This document shows positions 17,997 through 27,084 of a DNA stretch of 64,000 bases, one piece after another (position 1 is the first letter of the stretch; each line of letters opens with the position of its first letter). The notes under the pieces were generated by a model, which worked only from the letters and a program-made list of their open reading frames with translations, did not search any database and was not told the origin of the DNA. The position numbers were made by a program, and so were the translations under genes. Source of the stretch: Neisseria subflava (GTDB lineage Bacteria > Pseudomonadota > Gammaproteobacteria > Burkholderiales > Neisseriaceae); NCBI RefSeq assembly GCF_003044935.1, contig NZ_POXP01000002.1, positions 372,001 to 436,000 of the forward strand, given 5' to 3'.

Positions 17997-18479
17997 ATGA
18001 AAGCCTTAACCGCCCTTCTACTGTCCGCCACCGTTTTTACCGCTGCACCGGCCTTTGCCGCCGACGAAACGGCAGGTTGGCAGGACAACAAACCGCAAAG
18101 TCTGGAATCGCTCAAAGCCCCCGTGCGCGTGGTCAACCTGTGGGCAACCTGGTGCGGCCCCTGCCGTAAAGAAATGCCCGCCATGTCCGCATGGTACAAA
18201 GCGCAGAAAAAAGGCAGCGTCGATATGGTCGGCATCGCGCTGGATACGACCGACAACATCGGCAAGTTCCTGAAACAAACGCCGGTTAGCTACCCGATTT
18301 GGCGTTACACCGGTGCCAACAGCCGCAACTTCATGAAAGCCCACGGCAACAACGTCGGCGTATTGCCCTTTACTGTCGTCGAAGCGCCGAAATGCGGCTA
18401 CAAACAAACCATCACCGGCGAAGTCAACGAAAAAAGCCTGACCGCCGCCGTGAATTTGGCCAAAACCAAATGTAAATAA
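17997..18479 (+). CDS. Periplasmic TlpA-like thioredoxin
   Basis: 160 aa with a cleavable signal peptide (MKALTALLLSATVFTAAPAFA). A thioredoxin-fold domain follows, with the active site WCGPC at about residues 52-56 (NLWATWCGPCRKEMP) and a cis-Pro region near GVLPFTVV. TlpA-type proteins reduce disulfides in the periplasm, for example in cytochrome c or copper-site assembly. A Cys near the C-terminus (APKCGY, TKCK) is extra. The gene stands alone, divergent from arsC, with its own inverted-DUS terminator. Confidence 0.88.
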   Translation: MKALTALLLSATVFTAAPAFAADETAGWQDNKPQSLESLKAPVRVVNLWATWCGPCRKEMPAMSAWYKAQKKGSVDMVGIALDTTDNIGKFLKQTPVSYPIWRYTGANSRNFMKAHGNNVGVLPFTVVEAPKCGYKQTITGEVNEKSLTAAVNLAKTKCK

Positions 18480-18518
18480 AACAGCGGATAGGGTGCTTAA
18501 CCTACGCTGCTGATACCG

Positions 18519-18556
18519 AGGCCGTCTGAAACCCAACCGTTCAGACGGCCTTTTTT
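18519..18556. terminator. Inverted DUS terminator after the TlpA-like gene
   Basis: DUS pair with a 12-base loop and a T6 run. Confidence 0.85.
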
Positions 18557-18730
18557 CAAACCATATTACTTTGTGTTGCAAACCGACAGTGTCTCCACAG
18601 GCAGAACCGGGGTTTCACTATCAAAAAGCAGCCGAAATATTTATAATCTGTGAATATCCCCATTTTTTCAGACGGCATGTTGCCCTATCGATGACGCCGG
18701 CCGTCTGAATCCCTATTTTCAGGAAAACCC

Positions 18731-19381
18731 ATGATCCGTTTCGAACAAGTTTCCAAAACCTATCCCGGCGGTTTCGAAGCCCTGAAAAATGTCAGTTTCC
18801 AGATTAACAAAGGTGAGATGATTTTTATCGCCGGCCATTCGGGTTCGGGCAAATCCACCATTTTGAAGCTGATTTCAGGCATTACCAAGCCTACCAAAGG
18901 CAAGGTTTGGTTCAACAATCAAGACCTCGGCACCTTGAGCGACAATCAAATCGGCTTTATGCGCCAACATATCGGCATTGTCTTCCAAGACCACAAAATC
19001 CTCTACGACCGCAATGTCTTGCAAAACGTTATCCTGCCTTTGCGGATTAGCGGCTACCAGCCGCGCAAAGCTGAAGAGCGCGCGCGTATTGCGATTGAGA
19101 AAGTCGGCTTGAAAGGCCGCGAAAACGATATGCCCATCACTTTGTCCGGCGGCGAACAACAACGTTTGTGCATCGCGCGCGCAGTGGTTCACCAACCCAG
19201 CCTGCTGATTGCCGACGAGCCGTCCGCCAGTCTCGACCGCGCCTATGCGCTGGATATTATGGAATTGTTCAAAACCTTCCATGAAGCAGGCACAACCGTG
19301 ATTGTTGCGGCGCACGATGAAACGCTGATGACGGATTACGGCCACCGCGTCTTGCGCCTGCAGAAAGGACGCCTCGCATGA
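18731..19381 (+). CDS. ftsE: Cell-division ATP-binding protein FtsE
   Basis: 216 aa ABC ATPase. Walker A is GHSGSGKST, the signature is LSGGEQQR, Walker B is LLIADEPSASLD, and the H-loop is VAAHDE. The opening MIRFEQVSKTYPGG is typical of FtsE. Its stop overlaps the ftsX start by ATGA, so the two are coupled. FtsEX at the septum relays ATP hydrolysis to activate peptidoglycan hydrolases during division. Confidence 0.97.
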   Translation: MIRFEQVSKTYPGGFEALKNVSFQINKGEMIFIAGHSGSGKSTILKLISGITKPTKGKVWFNNQDLGTLSDNQIGFMRQHIGIVFQDHKILYDRNVLQNVILPLRISGYQPRKAEERARIAIEKVGLKGRENDMPITLSGGEQQRLCIARAVVHQPSLLIADEPSASLDRAYALDIMELFKTFHEAGTTVIVAAHDETLMTDYGHRVLRLQKGRLA

Positions 19382-20295
19382 GCATGATTCATTACATCTC
19401 GTTACACGTCGAATCGGCGCGCGCCGCGCTCAAAGAGCTTCTGCGCCAACCCATCGGCACGCTACTGACCCTGCTCATGCTTGCCGTTGCCATGACCTTG
19501 CCGCTGTTCATGTATTTGGGCATCCAAAGCGGACAAAGCGTATTGGGCAAACTCAACGAGTCGCCGCAAATTACGGTTTATATGGACACCGATGCGGCAG
19601 GTTCTGATGCCGATACGGTAAAAAACCTGCTCCAACGCGACAGCCGTATCGATAAAGTCCGCTTTATCAGCAAGCAGGAAGGTTTGGAAGAATTACAGAC
19701 CAATCTCGACCAAAACCTCGTTTCCATGCTCGATGGCAACCCGTTGCCTGATGTCTTTATCGTTACGCCCGACCCTGCCACTTCTCCGGATCAGATGCAG
19801 GCCATCTATAAAGACATTACCAAACTGCCGCGCGTTGAATCTGCAACCATGGATACGGAATGGGTACAGACCCTTTATCGTATTAACGAATTTATCCGTA
19901 AGATTTTGTGGTTCCTCTCGCTGACTTTGGGCATGGCCTTTGTCTTGGTGGCACACAACACCATCCGCCTGCAAATCCTCAGCCGCAAAGAAGAGTTGGA
20001 AATCACCAAGCTGTTGGGGGCGCCCGCTTCCTTTATCCGCCGTCCTTTCCTTTATCAGGCAATGTGGCAGAGTATTTTCTCCGCCGCCGTCAGCTTGGGC
20101 TTGTCGGCCTGGCTGCTGGCCGAAGTACGGCCGCTGGTGGACGCGATTTTCAAACCCTACGGTCTGAACATCGGCTGGCGTTTCTTCACATTTAGCGAAG
20201 TGTCGCTGGTATTCGGCTTCGTCATCGCGCTGGGCGTATTCGGCGCATGGCTGGCCACCACGCAACACCTTTTGGGCTTCAAAGCCAAAAAATAA
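19378..20295 (+). CDS. ftsX: Cell-division membrane protein FtsX
   Basis: 305 aa with four membrane segments: one at residues 25-45, and three after residue 175 (ILWFLSLTLGMAFVLVAHN and so on). A periplasmic domain between them (SPQITVYMDTDAAGSD...LPDVFIVTPD) binds hydrolase activators. The membrane-proximal LEITKLLGAP motif is typical of FtsX. It partners with FtsE encoded immediately upstream. Confidence 0.96.
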   Translation: MSMIHYISLHVESARAALKELLRQPIGTLLTLLMLAVAMTLPLFMYLGIQSGQSVLGKLNESPQITVYMDTDAAGSDADTVKNLLQRDSRIDKVRFISKQEGLEELQTNLDQNLVSMLDGNPLPDVFIVTPDPATSPDQMQAIYKDITKLPRVESATMDTEWVQTLYRINEFIRKILWFLSLTLGMAFVLVAHNTIRLQILSRKEELEITKLLGAPASFIRRPFLYQAMWQSIFSAAVSLGLSAWLLAEVRPLVDAIFKPYGLNIGWRFFTFSEVSLVFGFVIALGVFGAWLATTQHLLGFKAKK

Positions 20296-20301
20296 GCAAA
20301 C

Positions 20302-20328
20302 AGGCCGTCTGAATGGTTCAGACGGCCT
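20302..20328. terminator. Inverted DUS after ftsX
   Basis: AGGCCGTCTGAA and its complement with a 3-base loop, 6 nt after the ftsX stop. Confidence 0.75.
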
Positions 20329-20485
20329 GAAATCTTATCCTTTCGCAACTTAAACAAACCTTGTGAAAATTTAATACTGCCAAATCTAACAGCAAGGGCA
20401 TAATCCCTTATAATTGGTGGCTTATTATCCATCTCATTTCATTTGTGCGGCATAAACCGTGCAGACAAATAACGAAAGACATCCT

Positions 20486-21739
20486 GTGGACAAACTCAAA
20501 ATCTCTGCCAACGGCCCCCTCAACGGCGAAATCATCGTATCCGGCGCAAAAAACGCCGCCCTGCCGCTGATGTGTGCCGGCCTGCTGACTTCCGGCACTT
20601 TACGCCTGAAAAACGTACCCATGCTCGCCGACGTCAAAACCACCCAAAAACTGCTGCAAGGCATGGGCGCACGTGTTTTGACCGACAACATCTCCGAATT
20701 TGAAATCAACGGTGGCACTGTCAACAACACCTGCGCACCTTACGAGCTGGTAAAAACCATGCGCGCATCCATCTTGGTTTTGGGCCCGACCCTCGCCCGC
20801 TTCGGTGAAGCCCAAGTCAGCCTGCCCGGCGGCTGCGCCATCGGTTCGCGCCCGGTTGACCAACACCTCAAAGGCCTCGAAACCATGGGTGCGGAAATCA
20901 CCATCGAACACGGTTACGTCAAAGCCAAAGGCCGTCTGAAAGGCACGCGTGTCACCATGGACGTCGTGACCGTAGGCGGTACCGAAAACCTGCTGATGGC
21001 GGCCACGCTCGCCGAAGGCACCACCATCCTCGAAAACTGCGCCATTGAACCCGAAGTCGTCGATTTGGCCGAATGCCTCGTTAAAATGGGCGCAAAAATC
21101 AGCGGCATCGGTACAGCAACCATGACCATCGAAGGTGTAAAAGAGCTGCACGGCTGCGAACACAGCGTCGTTCCCGACCGTATCGAAGCCGGTACCTTCC
21201 TCTGCGCCGTCGCCATGACCGGCGGCAAAGTCGTCCTGCGCAATGCCGCCCCCAAAACCATGGAAGTCGTATTGGACAAACTGACCGAAGCCGGCGCCAT
21301 CATCGAAGCAGGCGACAACTGGATTTCTATCGACATGCAGCAACGCCCCAAAGCCGTGGACATACGCACCGTCGTCCACCCAGGCTTCCCAACCGACATG
21401 CAGGCGCAGTTTATGGCCATGAACGCCATTGCCGAAGGCAGCAGCCGCGTGGTGGAAACCATTTTTGAAAACCGCTTCATGCACGTTCCCGAACTCAACC
21501 GCATGGGCGCAGACATCACCACCGAAGGCAACACCGCCTACATCAAAGGCGTAGAAAAACTCTCCGGTGCCGTCGTGATGGCAACCGACCTGCGCGCCTC
21601 CGCCAGCCTCGTCATGGCAGGTTTGGTCGCAGATGGCGAAACCATCGTCGAACGCATCTACCACCTTGACCGCGGCTATGAATACATCGAGAAAAAACTC
21701 GGCGGCGTAGGCGCAAAAATCGAACGCGTACGCGGTTAA
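20486..21739 (+). CDS. murA: UDP-N-acetylglucosamine 1-carboxyvinyltransferase
   Basis: 417 aa from the GTG at 20486, which gives the family N-terminus [16 protein letters not shown]. An in-frame GTG 27 nt upstream has no ribosome site. The catalytic loop contains [14 protein letters not shown], with the Cys that attacks PEP (and is targeted by fosfomycin). The substrate-binding [10 protein letters not shown] and the C-terminal [14 protein letters not shown] are also present. It catalyses the first committed step of peptidoglycan synthesis. A DUS is embedded in the gene. Confidence 0.96.
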   Translation: MDKLKISANGPLNGEIIVSGAKNAALPLMCAGLLTSGTLRLKNVPMLADVKTTQKLLQGMGARVLTDNISEFEINGGTVNNTCAPYELVKTMRASILVLGPTLARFGEAQVSLPGGCAIGSRPVDQHLKGLETMGAEITIEHGYVKAKGRLKGTRVTMDVVTVGGTENLLMAATLAEGTTILENCAIEPEVVDLAECLVKMGAKISGIGTATMTIEGVKELHGCEHSVVPDRIEAGTFLCAVAMTGGKVVLRNAAPKTMEVVLDKLTEAGAIIEAGDNWISIDMQQRPKAVDIRTVVHPGFPTDMQAQFMAMNAIAEGSSRVVETIFENRFMHVPELNRMGADITTEGNTAYIKGVEKLSGAVVMATDLRASASLVMAGLVADGETIVERIYHLDRGYEYIEKKLGGVGAKIERVRG

Positions 21740-21760
21740 TCCCATACGCAGCCGATAAAT

Positions 21761-21913
21761 AAAAGGCCGTCTGAAACACCGGCAATCGGGTTTCAGACGG
21801 CCTTTACGTATTGTTTTGCGGTATAATTCCCGACATCTTTATCCATTGTTTTTAAAAGCACAAACCATGACACGCAAAATCCTTGTCACTTCCGCACTGC
21901 CGTATGCCAACGG
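21761..21913 (+). repeat. Left direct repeat of effector islet 2 (terminator + metG promoter + metG start)
   Basis: 153 bases with five mismatches and no gaps to 23578-23730. The repeat covers the DUS hairpin, the metG leader with TATAAT, and the first 15 or so codons of metG. Confidence 0.92.
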
Positions 21914-22025
21914 TACGCCCGTGATGCTTGCCGCTCAAAAACAAGATAAAACAGAGAGGAATCTATTGAAACAATATTTGAAAGTAACTTCATTGTTAAA
22001 AGAAAGGACTACTAAGACTGAGTAA
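21867..22025 (+). pseudogene. Truncated metG remnant with an in-frame 111-bp deletion
   Basis: It begins [16 protein letters not shown] exactly as metG does, then jumps to [10 protein letters not shown], which in metG lies 37 codons further on. The junction sits on a short shared CGG(T/C)ACG-type sequence. After AAAACAA the similarity ends and 27 unrelated codons follow to a stop at 22025. The real metG starts at 23684. This is a leftover 5' piece created when the effector islet was placed between two copies. It is unlikely to be functional, although it retains the metG promoter and could drive transcription into the islet. Confidence 0.88.
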
Positions 22026-22094
22026 GAACCAATCTGAAATCGAAGTATATTATAGTGCTTATTTAGTTAAATTTTTGATTATTAGGATAACAGC

Positions 22095-22532
22095 ATGCTT
22101 GATTTAAAGAACTATCCGTACAAAGCTGTAATTACGCATTTTGTATTATTCAATGCAATATTGTCTTTTTTATTGGCAGCATCTATTTCAGTTTTATTAA
22201 ATTTTGACTCCAGTAGTCGGCTTGCTTTACATGACTTTCTAATTAGCCTTGGAGAAAATTTTCTGTATTTGTTTTTTATTCCAACTATAATAACGGCTAT
22301 ATTTGTTTCAATATTTAAAATAAGAGATAATTCTATAGGTAGAAAAGTAGTATTCCTAATAACTTTTTTAATACCATCTATAATTATATGGATTACAACA
22401 TGTGTATTCCAAAAAGAAGATGCCTGCTTTATTGGAATATCAATAATATATTTTTTATGCGGAATTCCAATTATAATCAACTCCATGTTTCAGATATATT
22501 GGCTGAAAAAAATATTTCGTGAAATTAACTAA
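22095..22532 (+). CDS. Putative immunity protein for effector 2, four-helix membrane protein
   Basis: 145 aa, strongly hydrophobic, with about four membrane segments (residues 12-35, 50-72, 85-103 and 113-135) and short charged loops. It has very low GC and no match that I recognise. It lies 21 nt before the effector gene in the same direction, the order immunity-then-toxin seen also in islet 1, and it is the same length as the islet 1 partner. AGGAT precedes the ATG. Being a polytopic membrane protein it could block toxin action at the inner membrane, but that is inference from context. Confidence 0.6.
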   Translation: MLDLKNYPYKAVITHFVLFNAILSFLLAASISVLLNFDSSSRLALHDFLISLGENFLYLFFIPTIITAIFVSIFKIRDNSIGRKVVFLITFLIPSIIIWITTCVFQKEDACFIGISIIYFLCGIPIIINSMFQIYWLKKIFREIN

Positions 22533-22553
22533 CTTTTATCTTAGGAGTAAAAA

Positions 22554-23555
22554 ATGGAAAATCGTTATACATTAACGATTTATGTTGCAGCGCCTGGTAC
22601 GCCTACTTTGAAGGGTGGAGAAAAAGATACGTCAACTGTAGGGCATGTATATTATTCAATAAGTGATGGAAATCGTCAGATGGGATGGGGGTTTGCTCCT
22701 ACTAGTTCTTTCCCTATTTGGAAAGGAAAAGTCGTAAATAATGAGTTTAATATATATCAAAACCCTGTTCTTGAACGTACTATGGAAATTACAAAAAAGC
22801 AATATGATGCTTTAAAAGATTTTGGATTACACCCTGATAAACATGGATTTAATTCTTCATTTTATAATGCTTTTAGTAATAGCTGTGTAGATTTTCTCTA
22901 TACTGCTTTAAAAGAAGGGGATATTTACCATAAACAAGTTTATGGTAATGATATTACTGGGCTGGTTGACCATGAAGGTGCTATTCGCGTTCCTCGAAAT
23001 ATTAAAGAGTTAAAAGATATTTCTAATCCTATTCCTCACAGCCCATTGAATAAAACAATCGAACGACCTTTACCGAAGCAAAGTTGGAGCCAAAAAAATA
23101 TTCTAAGTAAAACTGATGATATTTTGCCTTCTATAAAAAACATTGAAGATGTACCTCAATACACGCAGGCAGCTTCTTCATCCAAACCGCAATTCCTTTC
23201 CCCCGAAGCCCAAAAGATCTTCAATACTGCAATGGTGCACCTAACGACATATCATAAGACAAACAATCTGTCTATTAATGAGGAAAAACTGCAAAATTCC
23301 GCGATGGCACTTACCGCCTTGGCTCAGTCAAAAAATATAACTGATCTTACTTTATTTAGTGTAAAAAACGACCAGTATCTAATCGGAAACCGAAATCCTA
23401 CATTAAATCTTGCTTCTATGGATATAGGACTATCTGCATCTATTCCCGCGGAAAAGAGCTTTAATCAAATCCAGCAAACGGCACAACTCTCTGAATATGA
23501 AGAGCAACAAAAACAATTGGCACAATCTCAATCGCGTGGAATGAGTATTGGGTAA
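22554..23555 (+). CDS. Putative T4SS-delivered antibacterial effector 2 (papain-like toxin domain + XVIPCD-like tail)
   Basis: 333 aa with a good AGGAG box 6-7 nt before the ATG. The N-terminal domain (about residues 1-140) shows GHVYYSI with His31 and NSCVDFLYTAL with Cys111. This His-before-Cys order is seen in permuted NlpC/P60-like peptidases and amidases, suggesting cell-wall peptide cleavage. A Pro/Ser-rich linker (about 165-212) follows. From about residue 214 the C-terminus aligns with effector 1 (KLQNSAMALTAL, DQYLIGNRNP) and ends in a Gln-rich tail (EEQQKQLAQSQSRG). That two-part plan matches Xanthomonas-type T4SS effectors. No T4SS genes are in this window. Confidence 0.72.
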   Translation: MENRYTLTIYVAAPGTPTLKGGEKDTSTVGHVYYSISDGNRQMGWGFAPTSSFPIWKGKVVNNEFNIYQNPVLERTMEITKKQYDALKDFGLHPDKHGFNSSFYNAFSNSCVDFLYTALKEGDIYHKQVYGNDITGLVDHEGAIRVPRNIKELKDISNPIPHSPLNKTIERPLPKQSWSQKNILSKTDDILPSIKNIEDVPQYTQAASSSKPQFLSPEAQKIFNTAMVHLTTYHKTNNLSINEEKLQNSAMALTALAQSKNITDLTLFSVKNDQYLIGNRNPTLNLASMDIGLSASIPAEKSFNQIQQTAQLSEYEEQQKQLAQSQSRGMSIG

Positions 23556-23577
23556 CAAAACCTTTCTAGAACATCTC

Positions 23578-23730
23578 AAAAGGCCGTCTGAAACACCAGC
23601 AATCAGGTTTCAGACGGCCTTTGCGTATTGTTTTGCGGTATAATTCCCGACATCTTTATCCATTGTTTTTAAAAGCACAAACCATGACACGCAAAATCCT
23701 TGTCACTTCCGCGCTGCCATATGCCAACGG
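23578..23730 (+). repeat. Right direct repeat of effector islet 2 (overlaps the true metG start)
   Basis: The intact partner of 21761-21913. It includes the terminator hairpin 23577-23622, the TATAAT at 23640-23645 and the metG start codon. Confidence 0.92.
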
Positions 23731-25741
23731 CAGCATCCACCTCGGCCACATGGTCGAACACATCCAAACCGATGTTTGGGTACGCTTCCAAAAACTGCGC
23801 GGCCACGAATGCTACTACTGCTGCGCCGACGACACCCACGGCACGCCCGTAATGCTTGCCGCGCAAAAACAAGGCATTGCGCCTGAAGACATGATTGCCA
23901 AAGTGCGCGAAGAGCACCTCGCCGACTTTACCGGTTTCAACATCGGTTACGACAATTATTACAGCACCCACTCCCCTGAAAACAAACAGTTTTCCCAAGA
24001 TATTTACCGCGCACTGAAAGCCAACGGCAAAATCGAAAGCCGCGTCATCGAGCAGCTTTTCGACCCTGAAAAACAAATGTTCCTGCCCGACCGCTTCGTC
24101 AAAGGCGAATGCCCCAAATGCCACGCCCAAGACCAATACGGCGACAACTGCGAAGTCTGCGGCACCACCTATTCCCCGACCGAACTGATTAACCCGTATT
24201 CCGCCGTTTCCGGTGCCAAACCCGAATTGCGCGAATCCGAACACTTCTTCTTCAAACTGGGCGAATGCGCCGACTTCCTCAAAGCATGGACTTCCGGCAA
24301 CAATCCGCACGACGGCAAGCCCCATCTGCAACCAGAAGCCCTCAACAAAATGAAAGAATGGCTGGGCGAAGGCGAAGAAACCACGCTGTCCGACTGGGAC
24401 ATCTCCCGCGACGCGCCGTATTTCGGTTTTGAAATCCCCGACGCGCCGGGCAAATACTTCTACGTCTGGCTGGACGCGCCCGTCGGCTACATGGCGTCGT
24501 TTAAAAACCTGTGCGACCGAATCGGCATCGATTTTGACGAATACTTCAAAGCCGACAGCCAAACCGAGATGTACCACTTCATCGGCAAAGATATTCTCTA
24601 TTTCCACGCCCTGTTCTGGCCCGCCATGCTGCATTTCTCCGGCCACCGCGCCCCGACCGGCGTGTACGCACACGGCTTTTTGACCGTGGACGGACAAAAA
24701 ATGTCCAAATCGCGCGGCACCTTCATCACCGCCAAATCCTATCTGGAACAAGGCCTGAACCCCGAGTGGATGCGCTACTACATCGCCGCCAAACTCAACA
24801 GCAAAATCGAAGACATCGATTTGAACCTGCAAGACTTTATCAGCCGCGTCAACAGCGACCTCGTCGGCAAATACGTCAACATCGCCGCCCGCGCCTCAGG
24901 TTTCATCGCCAAACGCTTTGAAGGCCGTCTGAAAGACGTTGCCGACAGCGCATTGCTGGCAAAACTGACTGCGCAAAGCGAAGCCATTGCCGAATGCTAC
25001 GAAAGCCGCGAATACGCCAAAGCCTTGCGCGACATCATGGCCTTGGCAGACATTGTCAACGAATACGTTGATGCCAACAAACCTTGGGAACTGGCGAAAC
25101 AAGAAGGCCAAGACGCACGCCTGCACGAAGTATGCAGTGAGCTCATCAACGCCTTTACCATGTTGACCGCCTACCTCGCCCCCGTATTGCCGAAAGTGGC
25201 CGAAAACGCCGCCAAATTCCTGAATTTGGAAGCCATCACTTGGGCAAACACACGCGAAACCTTGGGCGAACACGCCATCAACAAATACGAACACCTCATG
25301 CAACGAGTGGAGCAAAAACAAGTGGATGATTTAATCGAAGCCAACAAACAAAGCATCGCCGCTGCAGCCGCGCCTGCCGCCAAAGAGAGCAAATACGAAA
25401 AAGTCGCCGAACAGGCCAGCTTTGACGACTTTATGAAAATCGACATGCGCGTCGCCAAAGTATTGAACTGCGAAGCCGTCGAAGGCAGCACCAAACTTTT
25501 GAAATTCGAGCTCGATTTCGGTTTTGAAAAACGCATCATCTTCTCCGGCATCGCCGCGTCTTACCCAAATCCTGCCGAATTGAACGGCCGCATGGTCATC
25601 GCCGTCGCCAACTTCGCCCCGCGCAAAATGGCAAAATTCGGCGTATCCGAAGGCATGATCCTCTCCGCCGCCACGGCAGAAGGCAAACTGAAGCTCCTCG
25701 ACGTTGACGCAGGCGCACAGCCCGGGGATAAAGTAGGCTAA
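23684..25741 (+). CDS. metG: Methionine--tRNA ligase
   Basis: 685 aa from the ATG at 23684 ([16 protein letters not shown]). HLGH of the HIGH box is at residues 21-24. The zinc knuckle carries [18 protein letters not shown], and KMSKS is at [11 protein letters not shown]-terminal tRNA-binding EMAP-like domain follows (about 580-685; [14 protein letters not shown]). It charges tRNA-Met in the cytoplasm. A DUS is inside the gene. The upstream region is the target duplicated around effector islet 2. Confidence 0.97.
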   Translation: MTRKILVTSALPYANGSIHLGHMVEHIQTDVWVRFQKLRGHECYYCCADDTHGTPVMLAAQKQGIAPEDMIAKVREEHLADFTGFNIGYDNYYSTHSPENKQFSQDIYRALKANGKIESRVIEQLFDPEKQMFLPDRFVKGECPKCHAQDQYGDNCEVCGTTYSPTELINPYSAVSGAKPELRESEHFFFKLGECADFLKAWTSGNNPHDGKPHLQPEALNKMKEWLGEGEETTLSDWDISRDAPYFGFEIPDAPGKYFYVWLDAPVGYMASFKNLCDRIGIDFDEYFKADSQTEMYHFIGKDILYFHALFWPAMLHFSGHRAPTGVYAHGFLTVDGQKMSKSRGTFITAKSYLEQGLNPEWMRYYIAAKLNSKIEDIDLNLQDFISRVNSDLVGKYVNIAARASGFIAKRFEGRLKDVADSALLAKLTAQSEAIAECYESREYAKALRDIMALADIVNEYVDANKPWELAKQEGQDARLHEVCSELINAFTMLTAYLAPVLPKVAENAAKFLNLEAITWANTRETLGEHAINKYEHLMQRVEQKQVDDLIEANKQSIAAAAAPAAKESKYEKVAEQASFDDFMKIDMRVAKVLNCEAVEGSTKLLKFELDFGFEKRIIFSGIAASYPNPAELNGRMVIAVANFAPRKMAKFGVSEGMILSAATAEGKLKLLDVDAGAQPGDKVG

Positions 25742-25764
25742 GTATCAAATCTTAAGGAGAAACC

Positions 25765-25959
25765 ATGTTAAACCTTTCCGCACCGGTACTTAAAGAAATT
25801 GAGTTGCTTCATGATGCAGGCTTATCAGTTGGCGCTATTGTTGCAGTGTTGCGTCTGAAGTTTCCGGTAGAACTCCATGATCGGGAGGACAAACAAATTG
25901 AAGAAGCCGTTCTTCTCATGATCAATCCGCCGCGAAAAGCACCGTCTCTTTCCCGCTAA
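25765..25959 (+). CDS. Small conserved-looking hypothetical protein (64 aa)
   Basis: Starts 23 nt after metG behind a strong AAGGAGA site. The product is helical (LKEIELLHDAGLSVGAIVAVLRLKFPVEL, then acidic, then INPPRKAPSLSR). It has no signal peptide or membrane segment. It is probably co-transcribed with metG and ends before an inverted DUS terminator. I do not recognise a family. Confidence 0.65.
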   Translation: MLNLSAPVLKEIELLHDAGLSVGAIVAVLRLKFPVELHDREDKQIEEAVLLMINPPRKAPSLSR

Positions 25960-26002
25960 GGTAGCGATACCGGTTGAATGGTAAATTTGGTTATGCTTCA
26001 AC

Positions 26003-26036
26003 AAAAGGCCGTCTGAAATTTTCAGACGGCCTTTTT
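26003..26036. terminator. Inverted DUS terminator between the metG unit and rsgA
   Basis: Perfect arms with a 4-base loop and T5; it serves both converging genes. Confidence 0.88.
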
Positions 26037-26067
26037 ATTTATCCAAATGCTTATTCCCATTCAAACT

Positions 26068-26934
26068 TTATCTCAATAATTCATCGGTAACGCGTTGCAG
26101 AAACTCGATACGCTCGGGTTTGGCTTCACCTGATTCGGCAGCGGCTTTGACGGCGCAGCCAGGTTCGGCGCGGTGGGTACAGTTGTGGAAACGGCACTGG
26201 CCGATAAGGTGGCGCAGGTCGGGGAAGTATTGCAGTAAATCGGCGGCTTGGAGATGGTGCAGGCCGAATTCTTGCAGGCCGGGGGAATCGATGAGTCGGG
26301 TTTCTGCATTTAAATCGTATAGTTGGGCGTGGGTGGTGGTGTGTTTACCGGAGTCGAGCGCGGTGGAAATGTCGCCGGTTCGGGCGGCTTGGTTGCCGAG
26401 TAGGGCGTTGGTCAAGGTGGACTTGCCCATGCCGCTTTGTCCGAGCAGGATGTTGGTTTGCCCTTCTAATATGGGACGCAGGATGTCGGCGTTTTCCAAT
26501 GCGTTGGTTTCGACCACGGAGTAGCCGAGGGTTTCGTAGAATTTGAGTTTCTCGCGCCATTGGGCGGTTTCGGGGAGGTCGGCTTTGTTGAGGACGATGA
26601 CGGTGTTAATGCCGGCCGCTTCGGCTGCGAGGAGGGCACGTTGCAACAGGGCTTCGCTGGGTGAGGGGCTGGCGGCGGTTACGATGAGGAGTTGGGTAAC
26701 GTTGGCGGCAATCAGTTTGGTTTTCCACGCGTCTTGGCGGTAGAGCAGGCTTTCGCGCGGGAGGTAGTCTTCAATCACGACTTGTTCGCCGTTGATGGGG
26801 CTGATGCGGACTTGGTCGCCACAGGCGAAATCGACGCGTTTTTTGCGGGTGGTGGCGTCATATGTTTGGCCGTCGGGGGTGCGGACGATATAGCGGCGGC
26901 CATAGCTGGTAATGATTTGGGCGGTATCGGTCAT
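26068..26934 (-). CDS. rsgA: Ribosome small-subunit GTPase RsgA
   Basis: 288 aa. The N-terminal OB-fold begins RRYIVRTPDGQTYDATTR. The GTPase is circularly permuted, with G4 (NKAD) before G1 (GQSGMGKST) and G3 (DSPG). The C-terminal zinc knuckle is CRFHNCTHRAEPGC. It matures the 30S subunit by GTP hydrolysis. It is a single gene, divergent from the DUF533 gene. Confidence 0.95.
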   Translation of the reverse strand: MTDTAQIITSYGRRYIVRTPDGQTYDATTRKKRVDFACGDQVRISPINGEQVVIEDYLPRESLLYRQDAWKTKLIAANVTQLLIVTAASPSPSEALLQRALLAAEAAGINTVIVLNKADLPETAQWREKLKFYETLGYSVVETNALENADILRPILEGQTNILLGQSGMGKSTLTNALLGNQAARTGDISTALDSGKHTTTHAQLYDLNAETRLIDSPGLQEFGLHHLQAADLLQYFPDLRHLIGQCRFHNCTHRAEPGCAVKAAAESGEAKPERIEFLQRVTDELLR

Positions 26935-27084
26935 GATGGGGTTTATTGTTTAGAATGGTGTGATTGTACCGAAAGTCGGCTATGGCCGTCTGAAAACTTG
27001 TTTGCACCTTTTAACTTTCTTTGGCTTGGTTTTTTGGTGTTTCTGCCCTATATTTGCAATGTATTTGTTTTCAGGAGATTTTTT

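Noticed and set aside
20600-21745. A 381-codon open frame antisense to murA
   Set aside because: A shadow of the murA frame with no start signal and a composition typical of antisense translation.
23669-24832. A 387-codon open frame antisense to metG
   Set aside because: Same reason; low-complexity Phe/Val/Gly/Ala-rich product typical of antisense of GC-rich genes.
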